Source: Streptomyces sp. NBC_01428 (GTDB lineage: Bacteria > Actinomycetota > Actinomycetes > Streptomycetales > Streptomycetaceae). Taken from it: DNA of 64,000 nucleotides. The notes under the pieces are model-generated. The model saw only the letters and a list, made by a program, of their open reading frames with translations, was not told where the DNA came from and searched no databases. Below, one piece after another: positions 27,597-35,728 of the stretch (the first letter of the stretch is position 1; the number at the start of each line of letters is the position of its first letter). The position numbers and the translations under genes were made by a program. The stretch is from the NCBI RefSeq assembly GCF_036231965.1, contig NZ_CP109499.1, forward strand, positions 3,224,001 to 3,288,000, read 5' to 3'.

Positions 27597-28970
27597 TCAC
27601 TCGTATTCGCGCAACAGGTCCTCGATGCGCCGGTTGGCGACGTCCTGCCGCCCGTCGAGGCACTTCGCATAGCGAGTCAGCAGGACTTCGACACTGTTGC
27701 CGGCGCGCTCGGCAACCTCTGTCGGGTCGACCCCCGCGTTGAGCCACGTCGACAAAGCCGAGTGCCGCAGATCGTACGGCCGACTCGCGAGCGGCGAGGC
27801 CGCGACGGACGGCGGGAGCGCGATGAGGCGGGCTTCCTGCCACACGCGGTAGTACGTCGAGGACGGGACGACCGAGCCCTTCTCGCTGAAGAAGAGCCGT
27901 CCGTCGTCCGCCGTGCCGAAGGTGGCCAGGTGGTCGCGGAATGCTGCGACGAGGTGGGGCGGGATGGGCACCCGTCGGACGTCCTCAACCGGCCGGTTCT
28001 TCAGGCCGCGGTCGTCGTGGGTCTCCCCCGAGTCGGTCCACTGCTTGCCGACCGACGGACGAGTCCGATGGAGCAGTGCCGATCCCCAGCCCTGTTCGGG
28101 GAGCTTTAGGTCTGTCTCGACAAGGCCAATCGCTTCCGCCGGCCGGAGACCGCCGAAGTACATCGCAGCGAAGAGACCGACCAGGCGCCGACCACGGGCC
28201 CGCCGGTAGCCGCCCACGTAGGAGACGGCCGTCAGAAGATTCCGGGCCTGCTCGGGGTTCGCGACGACGCGAGGGTCGACCTGGTTGGAGACCTTCGGCT
28301 TCTGCCAGCGAACGGCCGTGATCGGGTTCTCACTCAGCTCCCCCAGATCGACGGCATAGTTCGCGGCATTGACGAGGGTCCGCCGCTTGCGCCGCACGGT
28401 TTCGGCTGCCGCGGCCGTGCCGTCGAGCTTGAGTTTCAGCGAGTCCAGCACCGCACGGGCCGTGGCCGGTTCGGCGAGATCGGCCAGCGGTCGCGATGCC
28501 TTCGACACCCAGTGAAGGACGTTCCGCACGTCGGCCGGGACATCTCGGTCATCAGGCCCCGGCAGGACGAAGGCCCAGTTGCGGAGCGCCTGGCGAATGG
28601 CCTGATCGGACGGCCGTCCAGCCCGCTCGTCGAGGAGCTCCACGGTCACACTGGTGAGCGATTCGTTGATGCCGTTGCGTGTGTTGGGGGCAGCGTGGGG
28701 CCATTTCATGGCGAGGTACCGGAGGGCGAAGTCGTACCAGGACACGGCCGACTTCTTCGGTTCCATCGAGTCCGGAAGCCCGGATGCCCTGTCGAACTCC
28801 TCGCCGTCGCGCATCGCCCGCATCAGCTTCGAGCGGTAGTGGTCGGCGAGTGCCTTCGTGCGGAACGAGTCGGAGAAGACGTTGCGCGCCACAGACCACC
28901 GCACGCCGTACGAGGGCATTTTCGTATCGCGCTTCCGTACGGCCCAGACCTTCACGTCGAGAGACTTCAC
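27597..28970 (-). CDS. int: Tyrosine site-specific integrase
   Basis: This 457-aa recombinase would integrate the element at tRNA-Arg. Catalytic residues visible are the first Arg in FGGLRPAEAIG (about 273), the box PYDLRHSALSTWL (about 400-412, with Tyr where many relatives have the first His), and the nucleophile in LTRYAKC (about 431). A SAM-like core-binding region precedes the catalytic domain. The GTG start overlaps the xis stop as GTGA. Int genes of AICEs normally sit next to att; here 3 kb of cargo separates it from attL. Confidence 0.95.
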   Translation of the reverse strand: MKSLDVKVWAVRKRDTKMPSYGVRWSVARNVFSDSFRTKALADHYRSKLMRAMRDGEEFDRASGLPDSMEPKKSAVSWYDFALRYLAMKWPHAAPNTRNGINESLTSVTVELLDERAGRPSDQAIRQALRNWAFVLPGPDDRDVPADVRNVLHWVSKASRPLADLAEPATARAVLDSLKLKLDGTAAAAETVRRKRRTLVNAANYAVDLGELSENPITAVRWQKPKVSNQVDPRVVANPEQARNLLTAVSYVGGYRRARGRRLVGLFAAMYFGGLRPAEAIGLVETDLKLPEQGWGSALLHRTRPSVGKQWTDSGETHDDRGLKNRPVEDVRRVPIPPHLVAAFRDHLATFGTADDGRLFFSEKGSVVPSSTYYRVWQEARLIALPPSVAASPLASRPYDLRHSALSTWLNAGVDPTEVAERAGNSVEVLLTRYAKCLDGRQDVANRRIEDLLREYE

Positions 28971-29161
28971 GCCGCGGCCTCCAGCTCTCGCAGCCACGTG
29001 GAGAAGTCACTCCGCCATACCCGGAGCTCCCCGTTGGGCAGCTTGAACGCAGCCGGCCCGTGCCCCAGCTCACGCCAGCGGTAGAACGTCCGGCGAGAGA
29101 CCCCGCCCAGCTCGTTCAGGACCTGGCGCACGGTCATCAGCTCATCGTGCTGCGGGCTCAC
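28967..29161 (-). CDS. xis: Excisionase, MerR-like helix-turn-helix
   Basis: This 64-aa winged-HTH protein contains MTVRQVLNELGGVSRRTFYRWRELG, typical of AICE excisionases, followed by a basic strand and a W-containing tail. It would bend attachment-site DNA and bias Int to excision. The GTG start at 29161 has GGAG upstream and overlaps the repSA stop (GTGA). Its own stop overlaps the int start, so rep-xis-int are translationally coupled, as in pSAM2. Confidence 0.93.
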   Translation of the reverse strand: MSPQHDELMTVRQVLNELGGVSRRTFYRWRELGHGPAAFKLPNGELRVWRSDFSTWLRELEAAA

Positions 29162-30503
29162 GTCGGTTCTCCTTCCGTACCAAGGGCGGGTTCGAGCGAT
29201 GCGGAGAGCCAGGCTTCGGCGGAGGACAGGCCGATTCCGGCAAAGACCCAGTGCGAAAGAACGAGAGTCGTGTCCGGCTCGTCCTCGGTGATCACTGCGG
29301 CTTGGGCGCGGCGCCATTCGGCGCGGGCGGTGCGGAGGGCGCCGAGGGTGGTGGAGTAGCGGCGGGACTTGGTGGAGAAATGGCCGCGGAAGCCGAGCAT
29401 GTGGGCCCAGGCCCGGAGCCGGAGATCCTCTAACTCCTTGCGGGCGCCGAGCGTCCAGGCCGTTCGGATCAGACGGCGGGCGTGGTCGCTGATATCGAGT
29501 TGGGCGAGTTCGGCGACGAGCTTCAGCGGGCGGTCGAGCGCTCCCGTCGCGGTCTCGGCACCCTTGGTGGCGTACTTCGCAATGTACGAGGCGACGGCCC
29601 GCTCGGTCAGCTCCTGGCCGCCGTCGAAGTCGGCGGAACGGATCGCGCGCACATCGATCTGCTTGCCGAAGGCGAACGCGTGCGGGCGTCCGTCTACGAC
29701 GGGGCCATCGACTCGGGAGTGAGCGGCAGCGGCGCCGATCGCGTCCGTGAGCAGTTCAGCGGTAGCCCAGTCCGGAGGCGGGGTGTCGCCACCCTCAGGA
29801 CCGTCTATGCGGATGACGGCGTGGAAGTGGACCGCGCCACGCTTCTGGTATTCGGCGACCTTGGCGAAGGAGACCCGGGCGAAGTCCGCGAAGTCCCGCT
29901 GGGTGAGGCCGGCCCGCTTGGCTATCTCCCGGCGGAGGTAGATGGAGAAGCGCCGCCAGAGCATTCCGGCGTGCGCGTTCCACAGGACGGCGCCCTCGTA
30001 GTCGTACGTCGTCGGGTCCAGGGGTGTGCCGAGCGATTCGTCGTCGGCGTCGTGCAGGAGACCGCAGCGACAGGCTCGGACGGTGCCGCGGCGGTCCATG
30101 GGCCGGTTGTGGACGGGGCCGAAGCCGGGAGCGGTGAAGGTGGCGAACACCTTCGGGTGACTCCGGCAGGAGTGCCCTTGCCGCCCCGCAGTCCGGCGGT
30201 GATCAGGTGGAAGGTGTCCCGGCGGTAGGTCTCCGCGCAGGCCGGGCAACGGGTCGCCCGGCGGTTGTTGCAGCGTACGAGAAGGTTGCCGGCCGGGAGT
30301 GAGGCCGAGTCGAGGCGGTGGAGAACGCGGCCGATCTCGCCGGTTCGGGTGTCGGCCGCGTGCTCGACGCGGTGGCCGTCCAAGCGCACAGGTTGTGTAC
30401 AACCGCCGATGCTGCGGAGTTGTTTGACGAGGGCGGGCATGCCGCCCAGGGAGACGAGCGCGCCCAGTTCTTCGACTGGGGGCGGGACGCGTCCGGTAGT
30501 AAT
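29158..30503 (-). pseudogene. repSA: RepSA-type rolling-circle initiator, frameshifted
   Basis: The replication initiator of AICEs is read in two frames. The 5' part (from 30503/30440, with IGGCTQPVRLDGH and RRATRCPACAETYRRD) runs to GGKGTPAGV, then homology continues in another frame at HPKVFATFTAPGFGPVH. The break is at about 30155-30161 and one missing base explains it. The downstream part keeps HFHAVIRIDG (HUH) and YIAKYATKG (Tyr motif). The N-terminus is unclear: ATG at 30440 looks too short and an in-frame ATT at 30503 follows AAAGGA. It is either a real loss of replication or a sequencing error. Confidence 0.85.
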
Positions 30504-30593
30504 GGGAACTGTCCTTTCGGTTTCGGTCGGGAGGTCCGCGCCTGCCGGGGCGACGGGATGCTTGGCGGTATCGAGGCCGCCCCGGCAGGCTGG

Positions 30594-30890
30594 TCAGCGC
30601 TTGGGCGCGTTGTTGAGCAGGGAGCGCAGCACCAGGGCCGCGATGGAGACGGCGACGGCCGTGATGGCGACCGTGGCCAGGAGCGCGGTCAGCACGACGC
30701 CGACGACGAGGACTGCGGCAACGGCGCTCGCCCCACTGCCGACGAGGGGCGAGACCGGGCGGCCGACGGACGCAATCGGGGCGTGGGCGCAGGAGCAGGC
30801 CGCCGGGGCGTGGTGGTGCTCGGCCGGTCGAGCCAGCGTCTGCGCGATCGGCAGCGGAGCCGCGTCGGGCATTTTCGGGCGCAGCAGCAT
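30594..30890 (-). CDS. SpdD-like small membrane protein
   Basis: This 98-aa protein has a Pro/Ala/His-rich N-terminal half and a C-terminal hydrophobic segment (about 52-88) ending VLRSLLNNAPKR. That layout matches the SpdD-like spread proteins of Streptomyces plasmids and AICEs, thought to act in intramycelial spread after conjugation. It starts MLLRPKMPDAAP and belongs to the small-gene cluster downstream of the transfer gene. Confidence 0.8.
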   Translation of the reverse strand: MLLRPKMPDAAPLPIAQTLARPAEHHHAPAACSCAHAPIASVGRPVSPLVGSGASAVAAVLVVGVVLTALLATVAITAVAVSIAALVLRSLLNNAPKR

Positions 30891-30903
30891 GGTGGTTCTC
30901 CTT

Positions 30904-31098
30904 TCAGTGACGAGTGCCGTCGACGACGTCGACCCCGGAGCGGGTGCCGGTTTCGATGGCCGGGGCGAGGAAGGTCTGAGAGAGCAGGAAGCCGAACAGG
31001 GCGATCACGACGGCCACCCACATCCGGACGCCGAGGAACTTGATCGCGGCCCAGGTGATGGCGCCGAGGACGAGGACGAGAGGCAGGCTGAGGGTCAC
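30904..31098 (-). CDS. Small AICE membrane protein
   Basis: This 64-aa protein is mostly hydrophobic, with two adjoining spans (LSLPLVLVLGAITWAAI and MWVAVVIALFGFLLSQTF). I chose the GTG at 31098, six bases after GAGGAG. Such proteins are common between the spdD-like and mtr-like genes of AICEs and are probably part of the spread module. No family with known activity was recognised. Confidence 0.7.
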   Translation of the reverse strand: MTLSLPLVLVLGAITWAAIKFLGVRMWVAVVIALFGFLLSQTFLAPAIETGTRSGVDVVDGTRH

Positions 31099-31108
31099 GG
31101 CGGTCTCC

Positions 31109-31300
31109 TCAGCGGCCCGAGCAGCGGTGGGTGCGGGCCGCCAGTTCGGCGGCGGCGCGGCTGTCGTAGTCGGTCGAGAAGCCACAGCGCGGTGCCGTGC
31201 AGGCAGCGGTGTGCTTCTCGCGGCCCCGGCCGTCGTAGTACGTGGCGACCTGGACGGGACCGATGCGGATCACTCGGCGGAAGCGGGGGTTGGCGGGCAT
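31109..31300 (-). CDS. Mobile element transfer protein, zinc-finger-like
   Basis: This 63-aa basic protein starts MPANPRFRRVIRIGPVQ. It carries a possible Zn-binding arrangement, Cys-x5-Cys (CTAPRCGFS) then HRC near the C-terminus. It matches the small conserved mobile element transfer proteins found in Streptomyces AICEs. Its start overlaps the stop of the preceding 66-aa gene. Confidence 0.78.
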   Translation of the reverse strand: MPANPRFRRVIRIGPVQVATYYDGRGREKHTAACTAPRCGFSTDYDSRAAAELAARTHRCSGR

Positions 31301-31500
31301 CAGGGCAGCTCCTTCGGGATCTCGTGGTTCTCGCCGGTGAAGTCGGCGACGTGGTCGAGCAGCCACCGCCGGATCTCCTCGCCCTCGATGTCGTCGGCGA
31401 CGAGGATCACGGGTTCGGCGGTGAGCATTGCTTCGGTGAGGCGGTTCTGACGGATCAGCTCGGCGGCGCGGTTGAGCGCGCGGAGCGTGGACGGGCGCAT
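31300..31500 (-). CDS. Hypothetical small AICE protein
   Basis: This 66-aa acidic protein (MRPSTLRALNRAAELIR...) is predicted mainly helical. Its stop overlaps the next start (TGATG), and it lies 20 bp after the DUF2637 gene, which supports a real gene in the transfer operon. No motif was recognised. Confidence 0.65.
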   Translation of the reverse strand: MRPSTLRALNRAAELIRQNRLTEAMLTAEPVILVADDIEGEEIRRWLLDHVADFTGENHEIPKELP

Positions 31501-31520
31501 GGGCGGAACTTCTCCTGAGG

Positions 31521-32219
31521 TCAGGTGAGTTGGGCGGCGATGGCTTCGGCGAGCGGGCCCGGGACGCCGAGGCGGGCTCGCAGGGTGTCCGTGTCGATGG
31601 GCACCCCGGTTCGGGTGCGGTGCTCGGCGGCGACCTTTCGTGCGTGGTCGACGAGCGCGGCCGGAAGCCGGTCTGTCGGCGGAGCGGAGAGCGCGGGCCG
31701 CGGAACAGCGGGGGCAGGCCGGGATACGGCGGCTGGGGTCTGCCCCCGTTGCGCCGCATCGGCCGTCGAGGCGTCGTGCGGTTCCGGCGTGCCCGGAGTC
31801 GGACCGGTGGGGCTGTGCGCGAGCAGCGTGCCGCCGAGGAAGGCGACCGCCGGCCACCCGGCCACGGTGATCCGGAGCCATGAGGGAACGTGGTCGAGGT
31901 CGAGGAGCCCGGCCGTGGCGATGTTGGCGCCGAGGCTGGCGGCGAGCGCGACGAGGAACCAGGCCCATCCGGAGGCTTTGGCGTCGCCGGTTCGCAGTCG
32001 CTTCCAGGCGGCCACCAACAGCAGGTCCACGCTCACCGGGTAGGCCCACGCCTTCCAGCCGTCCTGCCCGGCGGCGACCGCCAGGTCATGGAGGTGGGCG
32101 AAGGATAGGGCCGCGGCGATGAGCGCTTGGATCAGTACGGCGTCCACGCGGGCCGTAAGGGTGCGCGACGAGGAGTGCTCGGCCACCCTGATCACGTCCT
32201 CTCGTTCGGTTTCGGGCAT
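31521..32219 (-). CDS. DUF2637-type membrane spread protein
   Basis: This 232-aa protein has an N-terminal half with about four membrane spans (VLIQALIAAALSFAHLHDLA, YPVSVDLLLVAAW, WFLVALAASLGANIATAG, ITVAGWPAVAFLGGTLLA), matching the DUF2637/SpdB-like family. A Pro/Ala linker leads to a C-terminal cytoplasmic segment (about 185-232). These proteins are encoded next to the Tra translocase in Streptomyces plasmids and are implicated in spread. The gap to the translocase gene is 55 bp. Confidence 0.85.
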   Translation of the reverse strand: MPETEREDVIRVAEHSSSRTLTARVDAVLIQALIAAALSFAHLHDLAVAAGQDGWKAWAYPVSVDLLLVAAWKRLRTGDAKASGWAWFLVALAASLGANIATAGLLDLDHVPSWLRITVAGWPAVAFLGGTLLAHSPTGPTPGTPEPHDASTADAAQRGQTPAAVSRPAPAVPRPALSAPPTDRLPAALVDHARKVAAEHRTRTGVPIDTDTLRARLGVPGPLAEAIAAQLT

Positions 32220-32274
32220 GGCGGGGGTAGGGACTTGGCGCGAGCCGGTCGCGCCGGCCGTTGGGGCAGGCGAG

Positions 32275-33648
32275 TCAGCCGGTCGCCGGACGCGGTTCGG
32301 TCACCGCGATCGGAGAGGGGGCGGACGAGGTGAGAGAGCGCGGACGGAACGGAGACAGGGCCGGTACGTCGGGTACGAGGTCGGCCGCCTCGCGGCAGAT
32401 GGCTGCGGCGTCGGTCAGCGACAGGTAGGGGGTGCGCATGCGCGCCCATCCGCCGGAGGTGTCACCGGCCACGGACAGGCCGGGCCGTTCCGCCGGAATG
32501 GTAGAGGCGACGCCGACCGCTTCGGGGGCGATGTCACCGAGGGCCATCTTCGCCGAGGCTTCGTCGTTGACGCGGTGGCAGACGCGTCCGCTGAGTTGGG
32601 CGCGCAGCATGGTCGCTCCCTTGCCCAGCTCGGCGCCGAAACGCTGTCCGCAGATCTCCAGGTAGATGCCCGCGGCCCGCCCGAGCTGGGCGAGTCGGAT
32701 CAGCTGGGTCACCATCTCGTCGCGCCGTTCCTCGTCCTTGCGGCTCGCCACGAGGAAGAGTTCGGCCACCTCGTCGACGAACAGCACGATGGCCGACGGC
32801 CGTTCGTCGTCCGGCAGCCCCCACACGTCGGAGGTGAGCTCTTCGTCCGGCGTGCCGGGCGCGATGCCCTGCCGGGCCTTGATCAGGTCGTAACGGTCCT
32901 CCATTTCCTTGACGAGGACGGGCAGCAGCTCGGCGGCCTCGTCGGAGTCGGTGGCCAACGCCGACAGCCGCGGAGCGAACGGCGCGAGCTCCACTCCCCG
33001 CTTGCAGTCGATGCCGACCAGCGCGACCGGCTGAACGGCGAGTCCCGTCAGCAGGTTGCGGAGGAACATCGACTTCCCCGACAAAGTCGCGCCGAGGACG
33101 AGTTCGTGAGGAACGGACCGGTAGTCGCGGACGAACACGGTCGCGTCCTCCCGCAGAGCCACCGGCACGGCGAGAAGATCACCTCCCGCACGGCGCGGCA
33201 TCTTCACGTCGCGCAGCACGTCGAACCCGACCAACCGCAGCTCGACCACGCCGGGCTTGATCTCGCGGACATGGACGGCGTGAACGCCCCAGGCGTGCCG
33301 CAGCCGCTCGGACGAGGCAGCCACGTCCGCCGGCTCCTGGCCGGGAGCGAGCCGAAGCCGGACCCGCAGCCCCGTGGAAGTGGGACGGATCAGCCCCCGG
33401 CGCGGCGGCACCGGTCGAACCTCACGGCGCATGGTGGCTCGCACGGCCAGCGCCCGCAGCCGGGACGGCTGAACCGTCAGCCCGCACGCGTCCATGGTCG
33501 AGCCGTACGAGCCGACCAGTCGGGCCACCGACGAGGGCAGCCCGACCGTGGCCCAGTAGACCGAGGGGTGTGCCTTCCGGGCGTAGACCGCTCCGCCCAA
33601 TAAGGCGAGGGGTCCACCCAGCTCGGCCAGCGTCATGAGCTCGGACAC
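32275..33648 (-). CDS. FtsK/SpoIIIE-like conjugal DNA translocase (Tra)
   Basis: This 457-aa motor moves double-stranded DNA between mycelia and is the only protein strictly needed for Streptomyces conjugation. Walker A is LVLGATLSGKSMF (about 179-191) and Walker B is AIVLFVDEVAELF (about 286-298). A short hydrophobic N-terminus (LALLGGAVYA) may anchor it. It is the central gene of the minus-strand transfer operon, 4 bp after the SCO3933-family gene. Confidence 0.92.
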   Translation of the reverse strand: MSELMTLAELGGPLALLGGAVYARKAHPSVYWATVGLPSSVARLVGSYGSTMDACGLTVQPSRLRALAVRATMRREVRPVPPRRGLIRPTSTGLRVRLRLAPGQEPADVAASSERLRHAWGVHAVHVREIKPGVVELRLVGFDVLRDVKMPRRAGGDLLAVPVALREDATVFVRDYRSVPHELVLGATLSGKSMFLRNLLTGLAVQPVALVGIDCKRGVELAPFAPRLSALATDSDEAAELLPVLVKEMEDRYDLIKARQGIAPGTPDEELTSDVWGLPDDERPSAIVLFVDEVAELFLVASRKDEERRDEMVTQLIRLAQLGRAAGIYLEICGQRFGAELGKGATMLRAQLSGRVCHRVNDEASAKMALGDIAPEAVGVASTIPAERPGLSVAGDTSGGWARMRTPYLSLTDAAAICREAADLVPDVPALSPFRPRSLTSSAPSPIAVTEPRPATG

Positions 33649-33652
33649 GAGA

Positions 33653-34003
33653 TCAGTTCTCCTGTCCGACGGGGAAGGTTCCCGGGACCACCGCGGCCGC
33701 CCGGTAGGCGATGCCGTGGCGGGCCTGGCCGCTGAAGACGCTCTCCCAGGGACGGGCGACGAGGCCGGGCAGGGAGACCGGAGCTCCGACGGCCAGGCCG
33801 TCCGTGATCCCGCTCTCCGGGACGGTCACCGCGATGAGCGACGACTCCCCCTCGTCGATGTAGACGACGCCGACCTTCATCAGCGCTTCCCCGCTCACAG
33901 CGTCCTTGGCGATCTCGCCCGTCTGCCGGTCCTTGACCTTCGGCTCAGGCGCCTCCGTCAGCAGGATCGTCGCGGACGAGGTCTCGACTCGGATTGCACG
34001 CAC
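33653..34003 (-). CDS. SCO3933-family AICE protein
   Basis: This 116-aa protein begins VRAIRVETSSATILLTEAP and contains PKVKDRQTGEIAKDAVSG and LVARPWESVFSGQ, features I recognise from the SCO3933 family encoded just upstream of tra genes in AICEs. GAAGGAG precedes the GTG start. Its biochemical role is unknown; its position suggests regulation or assistance of transfer. It is the first gene of the operon controlled by the operator sites at 34043-34093. Confidence 0.85.
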   Translation of the reverse strand: MRAIRVETSSATILLTEAPEPKVKDRQTGEIAKDAVSGEALMKVGVVYIDEGESSLIAVTVPESGITDGLAVGAPVSLPGLVARPWESVFSGQARHGIAYRAAAVVPGTFPVGQEN

Positions 34004-34042
34004 AGAACTTCTCCTTCGTAGACACCCGCCAGACGACCTGAC

Positions 34043-34093
34043 AGGTTGACTTAGCAAGTTCGAAGTTAAGGAAGCCAGGTTGACTTGTCAAGT
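34043..34093. promoter_or_regulatory. Two operator-like sites upstream of the transfer operon
   Basis: AGGTTGACTTAGC (34043-34055) and AGGTTGACTTGTC (34077-34089) are near-identical copies 34 bp apart. The second overlaps the inverted repeat ACTTG-T-CAAGT (34083-34093). A third copy lies upstream of the adjacent GntR gene, making this the probable operator for that regulator. Confidence 0.75.
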
Positions 34094-34158
34094 GGCTTCA
34101 GTGGCCTACCGCCGAAGTCATCGAGCATCAAATGCCCTGCCTTTTAGGCTAGTTGGGC

Positions 34159-34887
34159 TCAGCCGAGCCGGTACGTGTCTTCAAGTTCCTGCCGATCAGC
34201 AGGAAGCAGAACGTCCGTGACCTGCAAAGCCTGCCCAGCGACGTCGCACGCGACGACCAACACGCTGAGCACCGGCTCCCCTTGAGGCATCGCCAAGAGG
34301 TCAGCCTCTTCCCTGCTGGGCAGCCGGGCCGAGACGCGCTCGGTTACGTGGTCGAAGCGCACCTTCTTGCGCGCTTCCAGGTGAGCACGCTGCCCTTCAC
34401 GCAGTGGAGACGGGACGGAAAGCTCGGTCCCTTCGACCAGGCCGGCCGAGAAGTAGGACGAGGAGAGCTCAACCGGCTCGCCGTCCCGTTCCACTAGAAG
34501 CCGCCGAACCAGGACCCTTGTCTGCTTGGGCACGCCGAGGAGGGACGCGACCCTCGGCGGTACGGGGACCTGATCGACCTGGACGAACCGACCCTGGACC
34601 GAGGATTCGTCGCGCTCCAGCGCGTCACGTCCCCGCTGATCCTTCTGCTCTACGACTTCCGGCCGCCCGCGAACGATAGTGCCGAACCCCTGCCGGGACT
34701 CAAGCCAGCCATCCCGCTTCAGCAGCTCCAGCGCGCGAACGACGGTGGGCCGGGACATCCCGAAGGCCTGGACCAGCTGATTTTCACTCGGGACCCGACT
34801 CCCCGGCGGATACGTACCGTCCTCGATGCGTCCCTGGAGCGTCTGCGCCAGCCGCACATACTTGGGTGCAGCCACCTCGTACGCCAT
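34159..34887 (-). CDS. GntR/HutC-family repressor, KorSA-like
   Basis: This 242-aa protein has an N-terminal winged helix (residues about 8-75; PSENQLVQAFGMSRPTVVRALELL) and a C-terminal UTRA ligand-binding domain (about 95-235). In AICEs such regulators repress transfer and replication genes and themselves. The AGGTTGACTT motif found before this gene and before the transfer operon fits autoregulation plus transfer control. The ligand is unknown. Confidence 0.9.
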   Translation of the reverse strand: MAYEVAAPKYVRLAQTLQGRIEDGTYPPGSRVPSENQLVQAFGMSRPTVVRALELLKRDGWLESRQGFGTIVRGRPEVVEQKDQRGRDALERDESSVQGRFVQVDQVPVPPRVASLLGVPKQTRVLVRRLLVERDGEPVELSSSYFSAGLVEGTELSVPSPLREGQRAHLEARKKVRFDHVTERVSARLPSREEADLLAMPQGEPVLSVLVVACDVAGQALQVTDVLLPADRQELEDTYRLG

Positions 34888-34908
34888 AGCCCCGCCTAGT
34901 GAGAATCC

Positions 34909-34963
34909 GCCAAGTCAACCTGTCAACCAGCCTACTCACGTGAGTGGGTACTGAACACCCACT
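34909..34963. promoter_or_regulatory. Operator and inverted repeats upstream of GntR regulator 1
   Basis: The reverse complement of 34909-34921 is AGGTTGACTTGGC, the third copy of the motif seen at 34043 and 34077. Next to it are the 12-bp palindrome ACTCACGTGAGT (34934-34945) and AGTGGGT (34943-34949) / ACCCACT (34957-34963). They sit within 80 bp of the start codon, where an autoregulatory operator is expected. Confidence 0.7.
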
Positions 34964-34994
34964 GACACACGGGCGCCATAGGCCAGGGCCGACT

Positions 34995-35447
34995 TCACGG
35001 CTTCCAGGCATCGTCGATCTGAAACCACACGACGGTCCCACCGAAGCGACTGGGGCCGGCCGCCCAGGAGTCCGCCAGCACGTTCACCAGGCAGAGCCCA
35101 CGGCCGTGCGCGTCATTGGCACTGGGACTGCGGAGCCGGACATCCGCCGGGAAGCCCGGGTTGTGGACGTCAACCCGCAGAGACTCCCTCAGACGCGACC
35201 ACTCGACCCGAACCCGCCACGGTTCTTCGGATTCCCCGTACAGGATCGCGTTCGTCACCAGCTCGGAGAGCATCAGCACGCAGTCGTCGATCGGACAGGC
35301 CAGGTTGTACGGGGCGGTGAACTTCCGGAACCACCGCCTGGCCCGAGCCACGGACTCGGGCACGGGATAGAGGGTCATACCCCCGATCGGCTTCGGTCCG
35401 GCAACCGCGGCTTCGGACTCTTCACGCGCATCCGCCATGAGCGCCAC
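34995..35447 (-). CDS. HATPase_c anti-sigma-type ATP-binding protein
   Basis: This 150-aa protein with a single GHKL fold is like RsbW/SpoIIAB-type serine kinases. The N-box is ELVTNAILYG (about 63-72) and the later Gly-rich lid is AHGRGLCLVNVLAD (about 112-125). Such small ATP-binding proteins are abundant in Streptomyces and recur in AICEs; the partner is unknown. The GTG start overlaps the stop of the upstream 60-aa gene by one base. Confidence 0.82.
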   Translation of the reverse strand: MALMADAREESEAAVAGPKPIGGMTLYPVPESVARARRWFRKFTAPYNLACPIDDCVLMLSELVTNAILYGESEEPWRVRVEWSRLRESLRVDVHNPGFPADVRLRSPSANDAHGRGLCLVNVLADSWAAGPSRFGGTVVWFQIDDAWKP

Positions 35448-35629
35448 TACTCCCTACCGGTGCCGTCACAGTCGAGACAGCGCCGCTTCGACGTAGCACG
35501 CACGCGAGCATCAGCAGCGGAGAGCGCCAGGGAGGAGCGGGAACCAACGTGCTTCCACCCTCGCCCCCGGCATCCATGGCAGACCGCTTCCGGCGAGACC
35601 TGCCGTAACTCCCCGCACTCCTGACTCAC
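35447..35629 (-). CDS. Small zinc-finger-like AICE protein
   Basis: This 60-aa protein has two CxxCxGxG-like knuckles (CHGCRGRGW and CLDCDGTGRE), as in DnaJ-type zinc modules. The GTG start at 35629 is used. It is overlapped with the downstream HATPase gene and lies directly behind the AGTGGC-N4-GCCACT operators. The function is unknown. Confidence 0.68.
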   Translation of the reverse strand: MSQECGELRQVSPEAVCHGCRGRGWKHVGSRSSLALSAADARVRATSKRRCLDCDGTGRE

Positions 35630-35649
35630 GCCCGTGCCCCCTTCCGGTC

Positions 35650-35690
35650 AAGTGGCCTTAGCCACTTACTGGATAGTGGCATTAGCCACT
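35650..35690. promoter_or_regulatory. Tandem operators of GntR regulator 2
   Basis: Two copies of AGTGGC-N4-GCCACT lie 24 bp apart (35651-35666 and 35675-35690), centre to centre near two helical turns. The first extends to AAGTGGC/GCCACTT. The same half-sites recur at 36485-36507 before the regulator gene. Confidence 0.8.
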
Positions 35691-35728
35691 CGAAGCCACA
35701 AGCGGTTCACAGAGAGAAGGCCGACTTT

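Noticed and set aside
34995..35447. HATPase protein as a third GHKL member of the Dcm/Z1 system
   Set aside because: It is an RsbW-like small kinase fold within the AICE regulatory block, under different operators and 5 kb from the cluster.
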